NCBI GenBank assembly: GCA_934096295.1
Contig: CAKOLL010000008.1
Location: forward strand, 1-41,801
Direction: 5' to 3'
Length of the DNA: 41,801 bases
Source: an uncultured Bacilli bacterium
Lineage (GTDB): Bacteria; Bacillota_I; Bacilli_A; RF39; UBA660
Shown here: positions 1 through 9,225 of the stretch, piece after piece
Layout of the letters: the number at the start of each line of letters is the position of its first letter
Numbering within the stretch: the first letter of the stretch is position 1
Program-made: the position numbers and the translations under genes
The notes under the pieces: model-generated
Told to the model about the DNA's origin: nothing
The model's database searches: none
Seen by the model: the letters and a program-made list of their open reading frames with translations, nothing else

Positions 1-78
1 GCAACCTTACATATTTATTATACAACATTTTTCTTAAAATTAAAAGACTATTAACAAAGTTGTTTGTCAACAGTCTGT

Positions 79-103
79 AATGAGACTAAATCTCATTTTT
101 TTC
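79..103 (+). terminator. Rho-independent terminator of an upstream gene
   Basis: A 7-bp stem (AATGAGA with TCTCATT) around loop CTAAA is followed by a T-run. It lies before the first gene of the window, so it probably ends a plus-strand gene to the left of base 1. The rest of bases 1-150 shows no gene. A TATAAT box at 107-112 may serve the next gene. Confidence 0.75.
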
Positions 104-150
104 TTTTATAATATAAAAATTCGTGATAAAATATTTGTAACGGTGATAAT

Positions 151-921
151 ATGGAAAATGAAAAGGGTAATAAATTCTTATTTACAATTGCAGTAACATT
201 ACTAGCAGTATTAATAATTATGGTTTTAATAAAAACATTTTTGTTTGATAAAAATAAAAAAGAAAATATTGAAGTACCAGAATCTTTAATAAATGAATTA
301 TATTCTTATATTGACATAAAAAAGTATGAAAATGATCAATCATTTTATGCCCCATATTATTTAGATGGACAAAATATAAGTCCTTTAACAGTGGCAAGAA
401 TGACATATAATTACATAAATAAATATGATAATTTTAAATTTGAAGCAGTAACTGATGAAGAGAAAAAAGGTTTTGAAGATGGAAATATTATATCTAAAAT
501 AAAGATTAAAACTTTTGAAGAAGAATCAACTAATATAATTAATAAAACAAATTTTACATTAAACTATTATAAAAATACTAAATTTGATATTGATGATGAA
601 ACAAGTGCTTTTATTAATAATGATTACTTATATATTTATAAAAGAAATGATAAGTTAGAAAATAATATGGTTTATTATCATGGCCTTGTTAGTTATACCT
701 TAATGGATGAAGGAAACACCATTGTTTTAACAGAATATTTTCTATTATGTGATAAAAATACTAATATTTGCTATGATGATGATAATAAAGCTAAAAACAA
801 TAGCATAACATATAGTAATAATCTTGATGCATCAACTATGACAGATAAATTAAAAAAATATTCACACACATTTAAAAAAGTTGATGAAGAATATAAATGG
901 TTTAATGTAGAACCAGCATAA
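151..921 (+). CDS. membrane-anchored extracytoplasmic protein, unknown function
   Basis: I do not recognise this 256-residue protein. The first residues are polar, then one hydrophobic segment (about residues 9-30) would anchor the protein with the remaining 225 residues outside the cell. The outer part is rich in Asn, Asp, Lys and Tyr and has two nearby cysteines (CDKNTNIC) that could form a disulfide. The ATG follows a GGTGAT ribosome site. The next gene begins 21 bases later with no terminator between, so the two probably form one transcript. The anchor is clear; the function is not. Confidence 0.7.
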   Translation: MENEKGNKFLFTIAVTLLAVLIIMVLIKTFLFDKNKKENIEVPESLINELYSYIDIKKYENDQSFYAPYYLDGQNISPLTVARMTYNYINKYDNFKFEAVTDEEKKGFEDGNIISKIKIKTFEEESTNIINKTNFTLNYYKNTKFDIDDETSAFINNDYLYIYKRNDKLENNMVYYHGLVSYTLMDEGNTIVLTEYFLLCDKNTNICYDDDNKAKNNSITYSNNLDASTMTDKLKKYSHTFKKVDEEYKWFNVEPA

Positions 922-942
922 CAAATACCGGGGGGATTTTAA

Positions 943-1971
943 ATGAATGATATTTACGCTTATGCATACGATGTATTTCTAATTTGGGTAGACTCAATGA
1001 ATACCTTTTTTCAAGGTGATAAAGATAAAGTAATTAATGCAGTTTTAGATTTTTTAAATAATAAATCACCACATTATGATGAAGAATTTAAGAAAATATC
1101 AGAAAGTCAATTTAAGGATTTAAATTATGTTAAGAAATTAATTATGCTTATAATTGCCAGTAAATCGTATATGGCTAATAATTATGATTATCATCATGAT
1201 ATAAATAAAAAACTAAGTAGAAAGATGATGGATGAACTAGAAACTATGAATCCAGAAACCATAATAAAAAATTTCTATCAAAGAAGTGAGTTTGCAGAAG
1301 CCATAATAGATGATTATTTTTCTTTTATTAATAGTTCATACATTTATCAAAGTCAATGTAAATCCTTAATAATTAAGAATAATAAAAGAGATATCATTCT
1401 AAAATTAAATCCATTTGAAATATTAGATTTATATGATTATATTGAAGATGATAAATACACAGAATCTGAGATATGTATCCAAACATTTTTAAATATCTAT
1501 GAACAAAGTTTACTAGAAAGCTTAAATGATGAATATGGCGAAGAAGAAAACTATTCATGTCTAGAAGAATTTATAGTTAGTTGCATGATTGCAAGAATTA
1601 AAGATGTTTTCCCCGAAGAAAGCCAAGTTAAAATATTTATAAAATATTTACTTTCAAATGTTTATGAAACCGTAGTAACAGAACTAAAAGGCCATAATGA
1701 AGATTATAAAAAATATGCTGATATAGTATATTTCATTGAAAATACAGAAATAGAAAAAATAATAAGTAGATTTTTTAGTGATTATAGATTTGCCTTACAC
1801 ACTACAGATGCATTTTTAGAAGGTAATGATTATCTAGTCGAGGGAGATTTAATTGGAAAAAGAGATCAATTTAAACGTGTTGGAAATGTAAAATTACTTA
1901 GAAAGTTAAATCCATTCTATCAAAATGAAGAAATTGTTTATAAAAAAATAAAAGAAACTAGCCAAAACTAG
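943..1971 (+). CDS. cytoplasmic alpha-helical protein, unknown function
   Basis: I do not recognise this 342-residue protein. It has no signal peptide and no membrane segment, and is acidic and rich in Tyr, Asp, Glu and Ile, as expected for a helical cytosolic protein. A very strong ribosome site (GGGGGGAT) precedes the ATG. It lies directly downstream of the membrane-anchored gene at 151-921, probably in the same operon. Its stop codon sits inside the hairpin it shares with the convergent sortase gene. Confidence 0.7.
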   Translation: MNDIYAYAYDVFLIWVDSMNTFFQGDKDKVINAVLDFLNNKSPHYDEEFKKISESQFKDLNYVKKLIMLIIASKSYMANNYDYHHDINKKLSRKMMDELETMNPETIIKNFYQRSEFAEAIIDDYFSFINSSYIYQSQCKSLIIKNNKRDIILKLNPFEILDLYDYIEDDKYTESEICIQTFLNIYEQSLLESLNDEYGEEENYSCLEEFIVSCMIARIKDVFPEESQVKIFIKYLLSNVYETVVTELKGHNEDYKKYADIVYFIENTEIEKIISRFFSDYRFALHTTDAFLEGNDYLVEGDLIGKRDQFKRVGNVKLLRKLNPFYQNEEIVYKKIKETSQN

Positions 1972-1978
1972 TTTCTTT
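1951..1978. terminator. bidirectional terminator with both stop codons inside
   Basis: AAAGAAACTAG (1951-1961) and CTAGTTTCTTT (1968-1978) form a perfect 11-bp stem with a 6-base loop. The TAG of the plus-strand gene (1969-1971) and the stop of the minus-strand sortase gene (1968-1970) both fall in the right arm. A- and T-rich flanks give a U-tract in both directions. Confidence 0.8.
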
Positions 1979-3539
1979 CTTCAGTTAATAAGACTGCATG
2001 AACAACATATTTATTATATTCATCTGCACAAGTAGATAGGGTAAGTATTTTATCATTTTCATTTAACTCAATACCAAAATTATAAATACTACGATTTTTA
2101 ATCATATTAAACATTTTCATTTTTGTTTCGTTATCTGGAAATATTACTTGTAAATAATCTGTCGTAGTTTCTATTTTATACATTGAAAATATTTGATAAT
2201 GAAGTTCTTCATATAAAGTCTTAATAGTTATAATATGATTTTCTTCTTTACTATACCAATTATATCTCATCATATTTTGTAAGTTACCAAACATAATTCC
2301 ATTATAATATCTATTGTGAGCATAAAGAATTAAATTATCACTTAAGTTAATTACATCATTTCGATAATCCATAAAAACCCAACCATTTTTATCATCTTTA
2401 CGATATATATTATGATTTAAATAATATTGATTATCAACTCCTTGCACAACAGGGTAGTCGATATTTGTATTTGGAACATTTACCCATCCAACAGTTTCTG
2501 GATTAATCAAATAAACTCCCGCAACATCTTCATTTTTAACTAATTTATCATCATTACCTTTATTTTCATTCATTTTATTAATAATAGTTTCTGTTTCATT
2601 TAAAGAAATAGATTCTTTTAATTCTTTTTGAATATCACTATTATTTTTCATTGAAGTATAATTATCATAAAAAATATAAGCAAATGTAAAAGCTATTATT
2701 AAAATAATGATATATCCACAAGTTTTTAAAATACTATTGTTAGTTTGTTTTAAAATATTATCTTTTAAATACTTGTTACTATATTGCAATCTAAAATATA
2801 TTCTATATCTTTTACTTTTTCTTTTATTAAATTCTCTAAGATAGTTAATTGTTTCTTCATTATCAATATTATCATGAATAATTATTTTAACATTTTTCTT
2901 ATTATTTTTTCTTAATATACTAACAATATATTCCAAGTCATTTTTATTAACATAATCAACATTTATTGTTTTTAAATATTTATTAATTGAACAAAACGCT
3001 TCAAAATCTTCTTCGTCTTGCAAAGAAAGAGGTAAATCCATTTGTAAAGTCATTTTATAAAACATACTAGAAAAAACATTTAAATTATTTTGTAACATAA
3101 AATTTGATATATATAATATTTCATTCCTTGATTCTACCATAACCTTATGTTTATCTAAATATTCTATCATAAACGGTTGAATATTATAACAATTTACATT
3201 TTTTATATTTGTTTTTGCTATTGCTTCACACATCTTAAATGTAATTTGAGTATCTTCTTTTAATATAAGATTAATTATATTATTATTAATAAGGTTAAGA
3301 ATAATTAATGCAAACTCATTTTTTTCTATTAATAAAGTATCAATAGAGTAGGTATTTACTAGTTCACAAATAAAATTTGCCACAATTTTACTATTCATAG
3401 TTAAATATTCATCAGAAAACAATAACTCATCAGAGCTTATTACGTTTGTATTAAGTAAATTCTTATAATTACTGGAAAGTTTGACCTTTTCTTTTACTAT
3501 AAGAGTGTTATTTTTAATTTTAAATAATAATTTTTTCAT
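1968..3539 (-). CDS. class B-like sortase with a long N-terminal cytoplasmic domain
   Basis: Sortases are membrane transpeptidases that cut surface proteins at a C-terminal signal and attach them to the cell wall. The last 190 of 523 residues match the class B fold: TVGWVNVPNTNIDYPVVQ, the catalytic histidine in LYAHNR (His408) and the catalytic cysteine in TLSTC (Cys504). The usual arginine after the cysteine appears to be lysine (Lys510, in NKYVVHAVL). One membrane segment lies at about 273-291. The preceding 270 residues have no signal peptide and would be cytoplasmic; I do not recognise that domain, and ordinary class B sortases are near 250 residues with an N-terminal anchor. The gene is divergent from a surface-protein gene at 3675. 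The sortase call is firm; the substrate is inferred. Confidence 0.88.
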   Translation of the reverse strand: MKKLLFKIKNNTLIVKEKVKLSSNYKNLLNTNVISSDELLFSDEYLTMNSKIVANFICELVNTYSIDTLLIEKNEFALIILNLINNNIINLILKEDTQITFKMCEAIAKTNIKNVNCYNIQPFMIEYLDKHKVMVESRNEILYISNFMLQNNLNVFSSMFYKMTLQMDLPLSLQDEEDFEAFCSINKYLKTINVDYVNKNDLEYIVSILRKNNKKNVKIIIHDNIDNEETINYLREFNKRKSKRYRIYFRLQYSNKYLKDNILKQTNNSILKTCGYIIILIIAFTFAYIFYDNYTSMKNNSDIQKELKESISLNETETIINKMNENKGNDDKLVKNEDVAGVYLINPETVGWVNVPNTNIDYPVVQGVDNQYYLNHNIYRKDDKNGWVFMDYRNDVINLSDNLILYAHNRYYNGIMFGNLQNMMRYNWYSKEENHIITIKTLYEELHYQIFSMYKIETTTDYLQVIFPDNETKMKMFNMIKNRSIYNFGIELNENDKILTLSTCADEYNKYVVHAVLLTEERN

Positions 3540-3674
3540 ATACTCAAATCCTTATATTACTTTATTATAATAACACAAATTTACACTTTTTAGTATATTT
3601 TTGTAAAAAATATGTTGTTTTTTGTATTTTTATGATATAATTTAGACATAATAAAGATAGGAGAGATGATAGTG

Positions 3675-4229
3675 GTGAAAAAATTTATAGGATTAGTTGC
3701 TTTATTGTTAGCAGTAGTAGTTATGCCAATTAGTGTAAATGCTGCCAGCTTACAAACAAAATGTGATAAAAGTTGTCCAACAGAAGATGGAAAATGTACA
3801 GCAACTTGTACAATTACAGTAGAAGGAAACACTGCATCAATGACTACTTTTTCTGGAACACTAGAAATTGTGGGAGATGGAGTTACTGTTAAAACATTTG
3901 TACCAGGTGAAGGATGGACAAAAGTATCACCAACAGATGCTGAATTAGCAAGTAAGTCAATTCCAATTAGTTTTATGTCAACATCTGGAGTTACTACTGC
4001 AAACTTCACACTAGCAACAATTACTTTGGAACTTGAAAGTAAGGCAACAGATTGTAGTTTACGTTTAAGAAATCCATCAGTTGGTAGTGAAGTAACTGTT
4101 GAAATCAAAACAACTACTGAAACAAAAACTGGAGCATCATTACCAATTGCAATAATTGCTGTAGGTGCTGTAGGTGCTGTAGTTATTTATGCAACAACTA
4201 AGAAAAATAAAAAAATATACAAAATATAA
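3675..4229 (+). CDS. secreted cell-surface protein with sortase-like C-terminal signal
   Basis: This 184-residue protein has a Sec signal peptide (MKKFIGLVALLLAVVVMPIS, cleavage near VNA-A). The outer region is rich in Thr and Ser, beta-strand-like and holds several cysteines, loosely resembling cohesin-type beta sandwiches. The C-terminus has KTGASLP, a hydrophobic helix and a lysine-rich tail, the layout of a cell-wall sorting signal, although the Asn-Pro of the common NPKTG motif is missing. I chose the GTG at 3675 because AGGAGAG (3659-3665) is correctly spaced for it; the ATG at 3666 is too close. The divergent sortase is the likely processing enzyme (inference). Confidence 0.8.
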   Translation: MKKFIGLVALLLAVVVMPISVNAASLQTKCDKSCPTEDGKCTATCTITVEGNTASMTTFSGTLEIVGDGVTVKTFVPGEGWTKVSPTDAELASKSIPISFMSTSGVTTANFTLATITLELESKATDCSLRLRNPSVGSEVTVEIKTTTETKTGASLPIAIIAVGAVGAVVIYATTKKNKKIYKI

Positions 4230-4239
4230 CAAATTTTTT

Positions 4240-4268
4240 AACAATCTTGTTTGCAAGATTGTTTTTTT
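4240..4268 (+). terminator. Rho-independent terminator
   Basis: AACAATCTTG and CAAGATTGTT form a 10-bp stem with loop TTTG, followed by a T-run. It separates the surface-protein gene from lysS. Confidence 0.9.
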
Positions 4269-4296
4269 ATGGTAAAATAAGGCCAGGTGATTATTT

Positions 4297-5787
4297 ATGA
4301 ACGAATTTAGTGAACAAGAATTAGTTAGAAGAGAGAAATTAAATGAAATTAAAAAGGTATGTAATCCATATCCTGAAAATTTTGAACGTACACATACATT
4401 AAAAGAAGTAAGAACTCTAGAAGATGGTACAGAAAATGTTAAAATAGCAGGTCGTATTGTATTTATGCGTAAAATGGGAAAATTAAGTTTTGCCCGTATT
4501 CGTGATTTAGAAGCAAGTATGCAACTTGAAGTCAAAATAGATGCTATTGGTGAAGAAAACTATAATTTCTTTAAAAAGTTAATCGATATTGGTGACTTTA
4601 TCGGAGCAGAAGGAGAAATATTTACAACACAAACTGGAGAAAAAACTTTGCGAGTACATGAGCTTACATTCTTAGGAAAAGCTTTAAGACCACTACCTGA
4701 AAAGTTCCATGGCCTAACTGATATTGATCAAAAGTATCGTCAAAGATATGTTGATTTAATTATGAATGAAGATTCAAGAAAAGTATTCTTAGGAAGAAGT
4801 AAATTATATGCATTTTTACACAGATATCTAGGAGAAAATGGATTCTTAGAAGTTGAAACTCCGATAGTTCAAACAGCTGTAGGAGGAGCAAGTGCTAGAC
4901 CTTTCTTTACTCATCATAATGCTTTAGATATTGATTGTAATTTAAGGATAGCCCCAGAACTTTATTTAAAGGAATGTATTGTAGCAGGATTCGATAGAGT
5001 TTATGAACTGGCAAAATGCTTTAGAAATGAAGGAATGGATACTCAACATTTACAAGAATTTACACAAGTTGAATGGTACGTTGCTTACTGGAGATATGAA
5101 GATAACATTAAATTCTTTACAAACTTTATTAAGAATTTATTAACTGAGCTTCTAGGAACTCAAGTTATAACTTATCAAGGGCATGAGCTTGATTTTAGTA
5201 AAGATAATTGGGATAGAATAGATTATTGTAAAGAACTTGAAAAAGTTTTAGGATTTAATGCCTTAGAAATAGAAGATCCTCAAGAATTAAAGAAAAAAAT
5301 TGTGGAAGCTAATCTTTTTACATATGGTGATTTAGATGAATATAAATCATTAAGTCAAATAATTGACTTTGTTTATAAAAAGAAAATTAGAGAAGGTATC
5401 ATCCAACCAACAATTATATTCAACTATCCAGCAGTTTTAAAACCTTTAGCTAGAAGATGTGATAATGATCCAAAACGTGTAGATGTATTCCAAATTGTTG
5501 TATGTGGAACAGAAATATGTAATGCATATTCTGAACTTGTTAATCCACTTGAACAAAGAGCAGCCTTTGAAGATCAATTAAAAGCTAAAGATCAAGGTGA
5601 TGAAGAAACTATGGATATGGACGAAGATTACTTATCAGCTATGGAACAAGGAATGCCTCCGATTTCAGGTTTAGGATTTGGTATTGATAGAATTTTAATG
5701 CTAATATACGATGCTCCATCAATCAGAGATGTTGTATTATTCCCAATGATGAAACCAGAAAATAAACAAACTAAAGAATCAAAATAG
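4297..5787 (+). CDS. lysS: lysyl-tRNA synthetase, class II
   Basis: The enzyme charges tRNA-Lys with lysine using ATP. The 496-residue length is normal. An N-terminal OB-fold anticodon-binding domain (about 45-160, KIAGRIVFMRKMGKLSFARI) is followed by the class II catalytic core: motif 2 at FRNEGMDTQHLQEFTQVEW and motif 3 at GLGFGIDRILMLI. Residues RIAPELYLK form the amino-acid pocket region. The usual HNPEFT of motif 2 reads LQEFTQ here, a mild divergence. AGGTGAT precedes the ATG. It stands alone between two terminators. A tRNA-Lys gene is also in this window. Confidence 0.97.
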   Translation: MNEFSEQELVRREKLNEIKKVCNPYPENFERTHTLKEVRTLEDGTENVKIAGRIVFMRKMGKLSFARIRDLEASMQLEVKIDAIGEENYNFFKKLIDIGDFIGAEGEIFTTQTGEKTLRVHELTFLGKALRPLPEKFHGLTDIDQKYRQRYVDLIMNEDSRKVFLGRSKLYAFLHRYLGENGFLEVETPIVQTAVGGASARPFFTHHNALDIDCNLRIAPELYLKECIVAGFDRVYELAKCFRNEGMDTQHLQEFTQVEWYVAYWRYEDNIKFFTNFIKNLLTELLGTQVITYQGHELDFSKDNWDRIDYCKELEKVLGFNALEIEDPQELKKKIVEANLFTYGDLDEYKSLSQIIDFVYKKKIREGIIQPTIIFNYPAVLKPLARRCDNDPKRVDVFQIVVCGTEICNAYSELVNPLEQRAAFEDQLKAKDQGDEETMDMDEDYLSAMEQGMPPISGLGFGIDRILMLIYDAPSIRDVVLFPMMKPENKQTKESK

Positions 5788-5813
5788 AGAATTTGACATT
5801 TCTCTATTTTTTT
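5784..5813 (+). terminator. Rho-independent terminator of lysS
   Basis: An 8-bp stem (ATAGAGAA with TTCTCTAT, loop TTTGACAT) runs into a T-tract. The lysS stop codon is at the start of the left arm. Confidence 0.85.
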
Positions 5814-5845
5814 GTTAGAATATTTTTTACTTTTAAGGGGGATTT

Positions 5846-6493
5846 ATGGAATTAGAAAATAAAGAGATATGTGCTAAATGCGGAGGTAAATGTTGTAAGA
5901 AAAGTGGATGCGATTATTTTGTTAGTGATTTTGATGAGATTAATAAAAATAAGTTGTTGGAAATACTTGCAACCGGAAATGTTTCGATAACCTCAGCTTT
6001 AAGATTTAAAATGTTACCAAGTGGCCAAAAATATATCGTACCATTTTTATATTTGCGTGCTAGAAATAAAGGTAGAGATATAATAGATTTATTTTCATTA
6101 AAAAGAGAATGTATAATGCTTACACCAACTGGCTGTAGTTATTCATTTGAAAATCGTCCTAGCGGTGGTGCTAATCTTATCCCTGGTAAAAATGGTAGTT
6201 GTCGTCCTTACAAAGATCCATATGAAGAAATGGCAAAGTGGACTCCATATCAAAGTATTCTTTCAAAACTAGTAAAACGATATACAGGAAAAAGTGTTGA
6301 TATTGTTTTAAAAGAAAATATTGAACAAGTGTGCTTTGATGTATTAACAAAAAATTTTGACGGTGTATCTTCATTAGAGGTTGAAGATATAACATCATGT
6401 ATAAATGAATTAGCAGAAGTTTATCCAGATTGTTATAAGAATGCTTTAGAAAAAGCAAGGAAAGTTATGGTATTGAAAAGAGGTAGAAAATGA
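5846..6493 (+). CDS. cysteine-cluster protein, YkgJ-like metal-binding family
   Basis: The N-terminus carries a dense cysteine cluster (ICAKCGGKCCKKSGC; Cys9, 12, 16, 17, 22), and further cysteines occur at ECIMLTPTGCSY and SCRPYKD. This resembles the zinc- or iron-chelating YkgJ-type domain found in many small bacterial proteins of unknown role. At 215 residues with no membrane segment it should be cytosolic. GGGGGAT is the ribosome site. The stop overlaps the start of the next gene (ATGA), so the two are translationally coupled. Metal binding is likely; the biological role is unknown. Confidence 0.7.
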   Translation: MELENKEICAKCGGKCCKKSGCDYFVSDFDEINKNKLLEILATGNVSITSALRFKMLPSGQKYIVPFLYLRARNKGRDIIDLFSLKRECIMLTPTGCSYSFENRPSGGANLIPGKNGSCRPYKDPYEEMAKWTPYQSILSKLVKRYTGKSVDIVLKENIEQVCFDVLTKNFDGVSSLEVEDITSCINELAEVYPDCYKNALEKARKVMVLKRGRK

Positions 6494-7494
6494 AAGATAA
6501 ATTTTTAGAATTACTTAAAATGCTTGAAGATGTATCAGAAGATATATCAAATCTTTATGATAAGTTATATGAAATAGAAATAACACATGGAAAAGATAAT
6601 GAAAATTATAAAAAAGCCATGGACATTTTAAATAAAAATATTCATCTTGAAAATGACATTATAAATACAATATTTAATCTAAATTTAAGTGACGTTGCAA
6701 TAAAATATTTCAGTGAAAAATACAAAATGGATTCATCATTTATTATAAATGCCAATCCAGAAAAAGTTAATGTTTCTAAAACTAGAATTATTAATAACTT
6801 ATTTGCTAAGTCATGGAGTAAAAGTGAAGAATTAAAGGGATGTTTTATGAGTTCATCAGAATATCAATTATCTTTAATAGTAGACTATATATTATTAGCA
6901 CTAAGTATTGTGGAAGAAAATCAAAATGAAGAACTATCCCTTACTAAAACTAAAATGAAATATAATTTATCAGCAACAATTCCAAGACTAGAAACAATAT
7001 TATTAAAAAATAAATTTGATATTTCAATGCATCCATATATGACATTTAATATGATGGCTATAAATCCAAATGAAATGGAAGAAGAATCTTTAATGGTTAA
7101 TAATAATATGTTAACTATGATTATTAATCAAATTGAAATTGTCTTAATGCAAAAACCAGGATTTAGAAATGATTTAAGGCTCTATGCTGATTTTCTTTTT
7201 TGCTCATCAGCTCTAAGGGCAGCCTTTGTTTTAATGGAAGAAAAAACTGCTGAAGATATAAAATTTACAATATTATCCTTCATAGATGCCATATTAAATG
7301 AAAAAAGATGCAAAGTTGATTTTTCAAAAGATTTTAATGCAAGTATGATGCTTATTAAACCTTTAGTAAACACTTTAATAAGATCATTAAAAGCTAGCCC
7401 AAATAAAGATTATAACATCATGGTTTTAAAAAGATTACTAAATGAAGTTGAAAAAGATAGAAGAATACCCCAATATATTAATTTTGGTAGATAA
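6490..7494 (+). CDS. alpha-helical cytoplasmic protein, unknown function
   Basis: I do not recognise this 334-residue protein. It is predicted to be almost entirely helical, is Met-, Asn- and Lys-rich, and has no signal peptide or membrane segment. Its ATG overlaps the stop of the cysteine-cluster gene by four bases, so the two products are probably made together and may act together. A hairpin follows directly after the stop. Confidence 0.65.
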   Translation: MKDKFLELLKMLEDVSEDISNLYDKLYEIEITHGKDNENYKKAMDILNKNIHLENDIINTIFNLNLSDVAIKYFSEKYKMDSSFIINANPEKVNVSKTRIINNLFAKSWSKSEELKGCFMSSSEYQLSLIVDYILLALSIVEENQNEELSLTKTKMKYNLSATIPRLETILLKNKFDISMHPYMTFNMMAINPNEMEEESLMVNNNMLTMIINQIEIVLMQKPGFRNDLRLYADFLFCSSALRAAFVLMEEKTAEDIKFTILSFIDAILNEKRCKVDFSKDFNASMMLIKPLVNTLIRSLKASPNKDYNIMVLKRLLNEVEKDRRIPQYINFGR

Positions 7495-7506
7495 TTATGT
7501 GAAAAT

Positions 7507-7528
7507 AGCATGAAAATGCTTTTTTTTC
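7507..7528 (+). terminator. short Rho-independent terminator
   Basis: AGCAT and ATGCT pair around a GAAA tetraloop and are followed by eight T residues. The stem is short but the position, just after the stop at 7494, fits. Confidence 0.7.
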
Positions 7529-7567
7529 TTGAAATAGAGTGTTATAATTTTATTTAAGGAGGTAGAG

Positions 7568-9169
7568 ATGAAAAAAATATTTGAAAAGCATGGTGTAGTA
7601 AAATGCGTTGGTGCTTTAATGGATGTTCTTGCATTTATACTTTTCATAGTTGCAGCTTTTGTTGATGGTGCTACTGCTGATGCAATTTTAAAAGTAGTAG
7701 GATTAGTATTATTCACTGTTGGTGGATTAATGATGTCTATTAAAAGTGAAGAACATAGCTTAGCAAAAAGTATATTTGTATTAGTTCTTGTGGGTATTCT
7801 AATTTCATGGATGTTCCCTGGAGGACAATTCCAAGGTGCAGATTTTGCTGAAGGAAAATTTAATCGTGTAGGACTTGCTGATTTTGGATTTATGTTCTAT
7901 TATGCAGTATATTTCTTACTAGATAAGATTCCATTCTTAGTTGTATTAACTGGATTTTATGGTGTATTATCAAGAATCAGTGGATATCAAAAACTAGTTG
8001 AAAAATCAGCTGAAAAATTTAGCAAACATCCAATAGTTACTGCTGTAATAATGAGTGTAGTATTATTTATTCTAACATCATTATTTACTCAAACTTTCGT
8101 AGTTTTAGTTTTTGTACCATTCTTAATTTCAATTCTAATTAAAATGGGAATGGATAAACTAACAGCATTTGCAATAACATTTGGTTCAGTTCTTGTTGGA
8201 ATTTTAGGATGTACTTATGGAACAGATACATTAGCAATATTTAATTCAACATTAAATCAAGAACTTAAAACAGGTTTAAATTATCGTTTTATAATTGCCG
8301 CTGTTTCACTAGTTCTATATAATTTCTTTATCGTTATGCGTATTCGTAAGATTGATAAAGACATGAAGAAGAATGTTAAGAGTAATAATATTGATGATGA
8401 TCCATTTAAAGTAGAAAAATTAGGAAAAACTAAAACTAAAATGTTACCAACAATTATCGTTTTAGTACTTGCAGCTTTAATAATCATTCTAGGATACATA
8501 AGTTGGAATTCAATTTTTGGAATCAAAATATTTGATGAATTCCATGAATGGTTAATTGGATTAGAAGCTGGCGAAGACTTTACATTAATTAGTTACATTT
8601 TAGGAGCAAATGCTAACGCCCTTGGAAACTTTAAATATGTATTTACATTTATTATTTTATTAGTACTTGTAAGTGCATTACTTGCATTCTTATACAAGAT
8701 GAGTTTTAATGAATATATTGAATCATTCTATGAAGGAACGAAGAAAATGTTTAAACCATTATTATGCTTACTTGGAGTTAATTTAGTATTTACAACAAGT
8801 TACATAACTGGTACACCAATTGCTTCAATTTATAATTGGCTTTTAAATCTTGTCGAAGGATTTAATCCATTTATAACATCAATCGTAGCATTCATAGCTT
8901 CATTATTCCAAGTTGATTTAGGATATGTAGCATACACAGTTGGAAGTTTTGCAACAACAGTATTTACTGACAACTTTGCTATAGCACATACAGTATTTAC
9001 ATCAATGTATGGTTTAGTTCAAATATTCATGCCAACAAGTATGATTCTTGTAACTGGTCTTGCTTTAACTAAAGTTAGTTACAAAGAATGGTTCAAATAC
9101 ATTTGGCTATTTGTTGTAGGCATGATCATTATACTACTAGTATTATTTACAGTAGTTACTTATATCTAA
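7568..9169 (+). CDS. ion-transporter-superfamily permease (YfcC / DcuC-like)
   Basis: A 533-residue integral membrane protein with roughly 12 hydrophobic segments and a charged cytoplasmic loop near residues 260-290. The C-terminal pattern (MPTSMILVTGLALTKVSY followed by KEWFKYIW) and paired half-repeats are typical of the IT superfamily, which includes YfcC-like and C4-dicarboxylate carriers of the DcuC type. The substrate cannot be told from sequence; a carboxylate, amino acid or peptide-like anion driven by an ion gradient is plausible. AAGGAGGTAGAG precedes the ATG. It is a single-gene unit between two terminators. Confidence 0.72.
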   Translation: MKKIFEKHGVVKCVGALMDVLAFILFIVAAFVDGATADAILKVVGLVLFTVGGLMMSIKSEEHSLAKSIFVLVLVGILISWMFPGGQFQGADFAEGKFNRVGLADFGFMFYYAVYFLLDKIPFLVVLTGFYGVLSRISGYQKLVEKSAEKFSKHPIVTAVIMSVVLFILTSLFTQTFVVLVFVPFLISILIKMGMDKLTAFAITFGSVLVGILGCTYGTDTLAIFNSTLNQELKTGLNYRFIIAAVSLVLYNFFIVMRIRKIDKDMKKNVKSNNIDDDPFKVEKLGKTKTKMLPTIIVLVLAALIIILGYISWNSIFGIKIFDEFHEWLIGLEAGEDFTLISYILGANANALGNFKYVFTFIILLVLVSALLAFLYKMSFNEYIESFYEGTKKMFKPLLCLLGVNLVFTTSYITGTPIASIYNWLLNLVEGFNPFITSIVAFIASLFQVDLGYVAYTVGSFATTVFTDNFAIAHTVFTSMYGLVQIFMPTSMILVTGLALTKVSYKEWFKYIWLFVVGMIIILLVLFTVVTYI

Positions 9170-9198
9170 GAGAGTTCAAAAAAGAACTCTTTTTTTTC
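9168..9198 (+). terminator. Rho-independent terminator
   Basis: AGAGTTC (9171-9177) pairs with GAACTCT (9184-9190) around six A residues, followed by eight T residues. It ends the permease gene. Confidence 0.9.
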
Positions 9199-9212
9199 TC
9201 GTTAATTTATTG

Positions 9213-9218
9213 TATAAT
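9213..9218 (+). promoter_or_regulatory. -10 box of a probably leaderless transcript
   Basis: TATAAT ends only eight bases before the ATG at 9226, so transcription would begin at or one base before the start codon. No ribosome site lies between. A good -35 box is not visible. Confidence 0.55.
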
Positions 9219-9225
9219 TAGAGAT

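Noticed and set aside
3590..4108. 172-codon minus-strand frame
   Set aside because: It is antisense to the surface-protein gene, which has a signal peptide, ribosome site and sorting-like tail. The minus frame has no ribosome site and a repetitive shadow composition.
4140..4535. 131-codon minus-strand frame over the start of lysS
   Set aside because: It crosses a clear terminator and the lysS start; a shadow of the real genes.
9088..9225. Longer N-terminus for the gene at 9226
   Set aside because: It would run through the end of the permease gene and its terminator, upstream of the only promoter seen.
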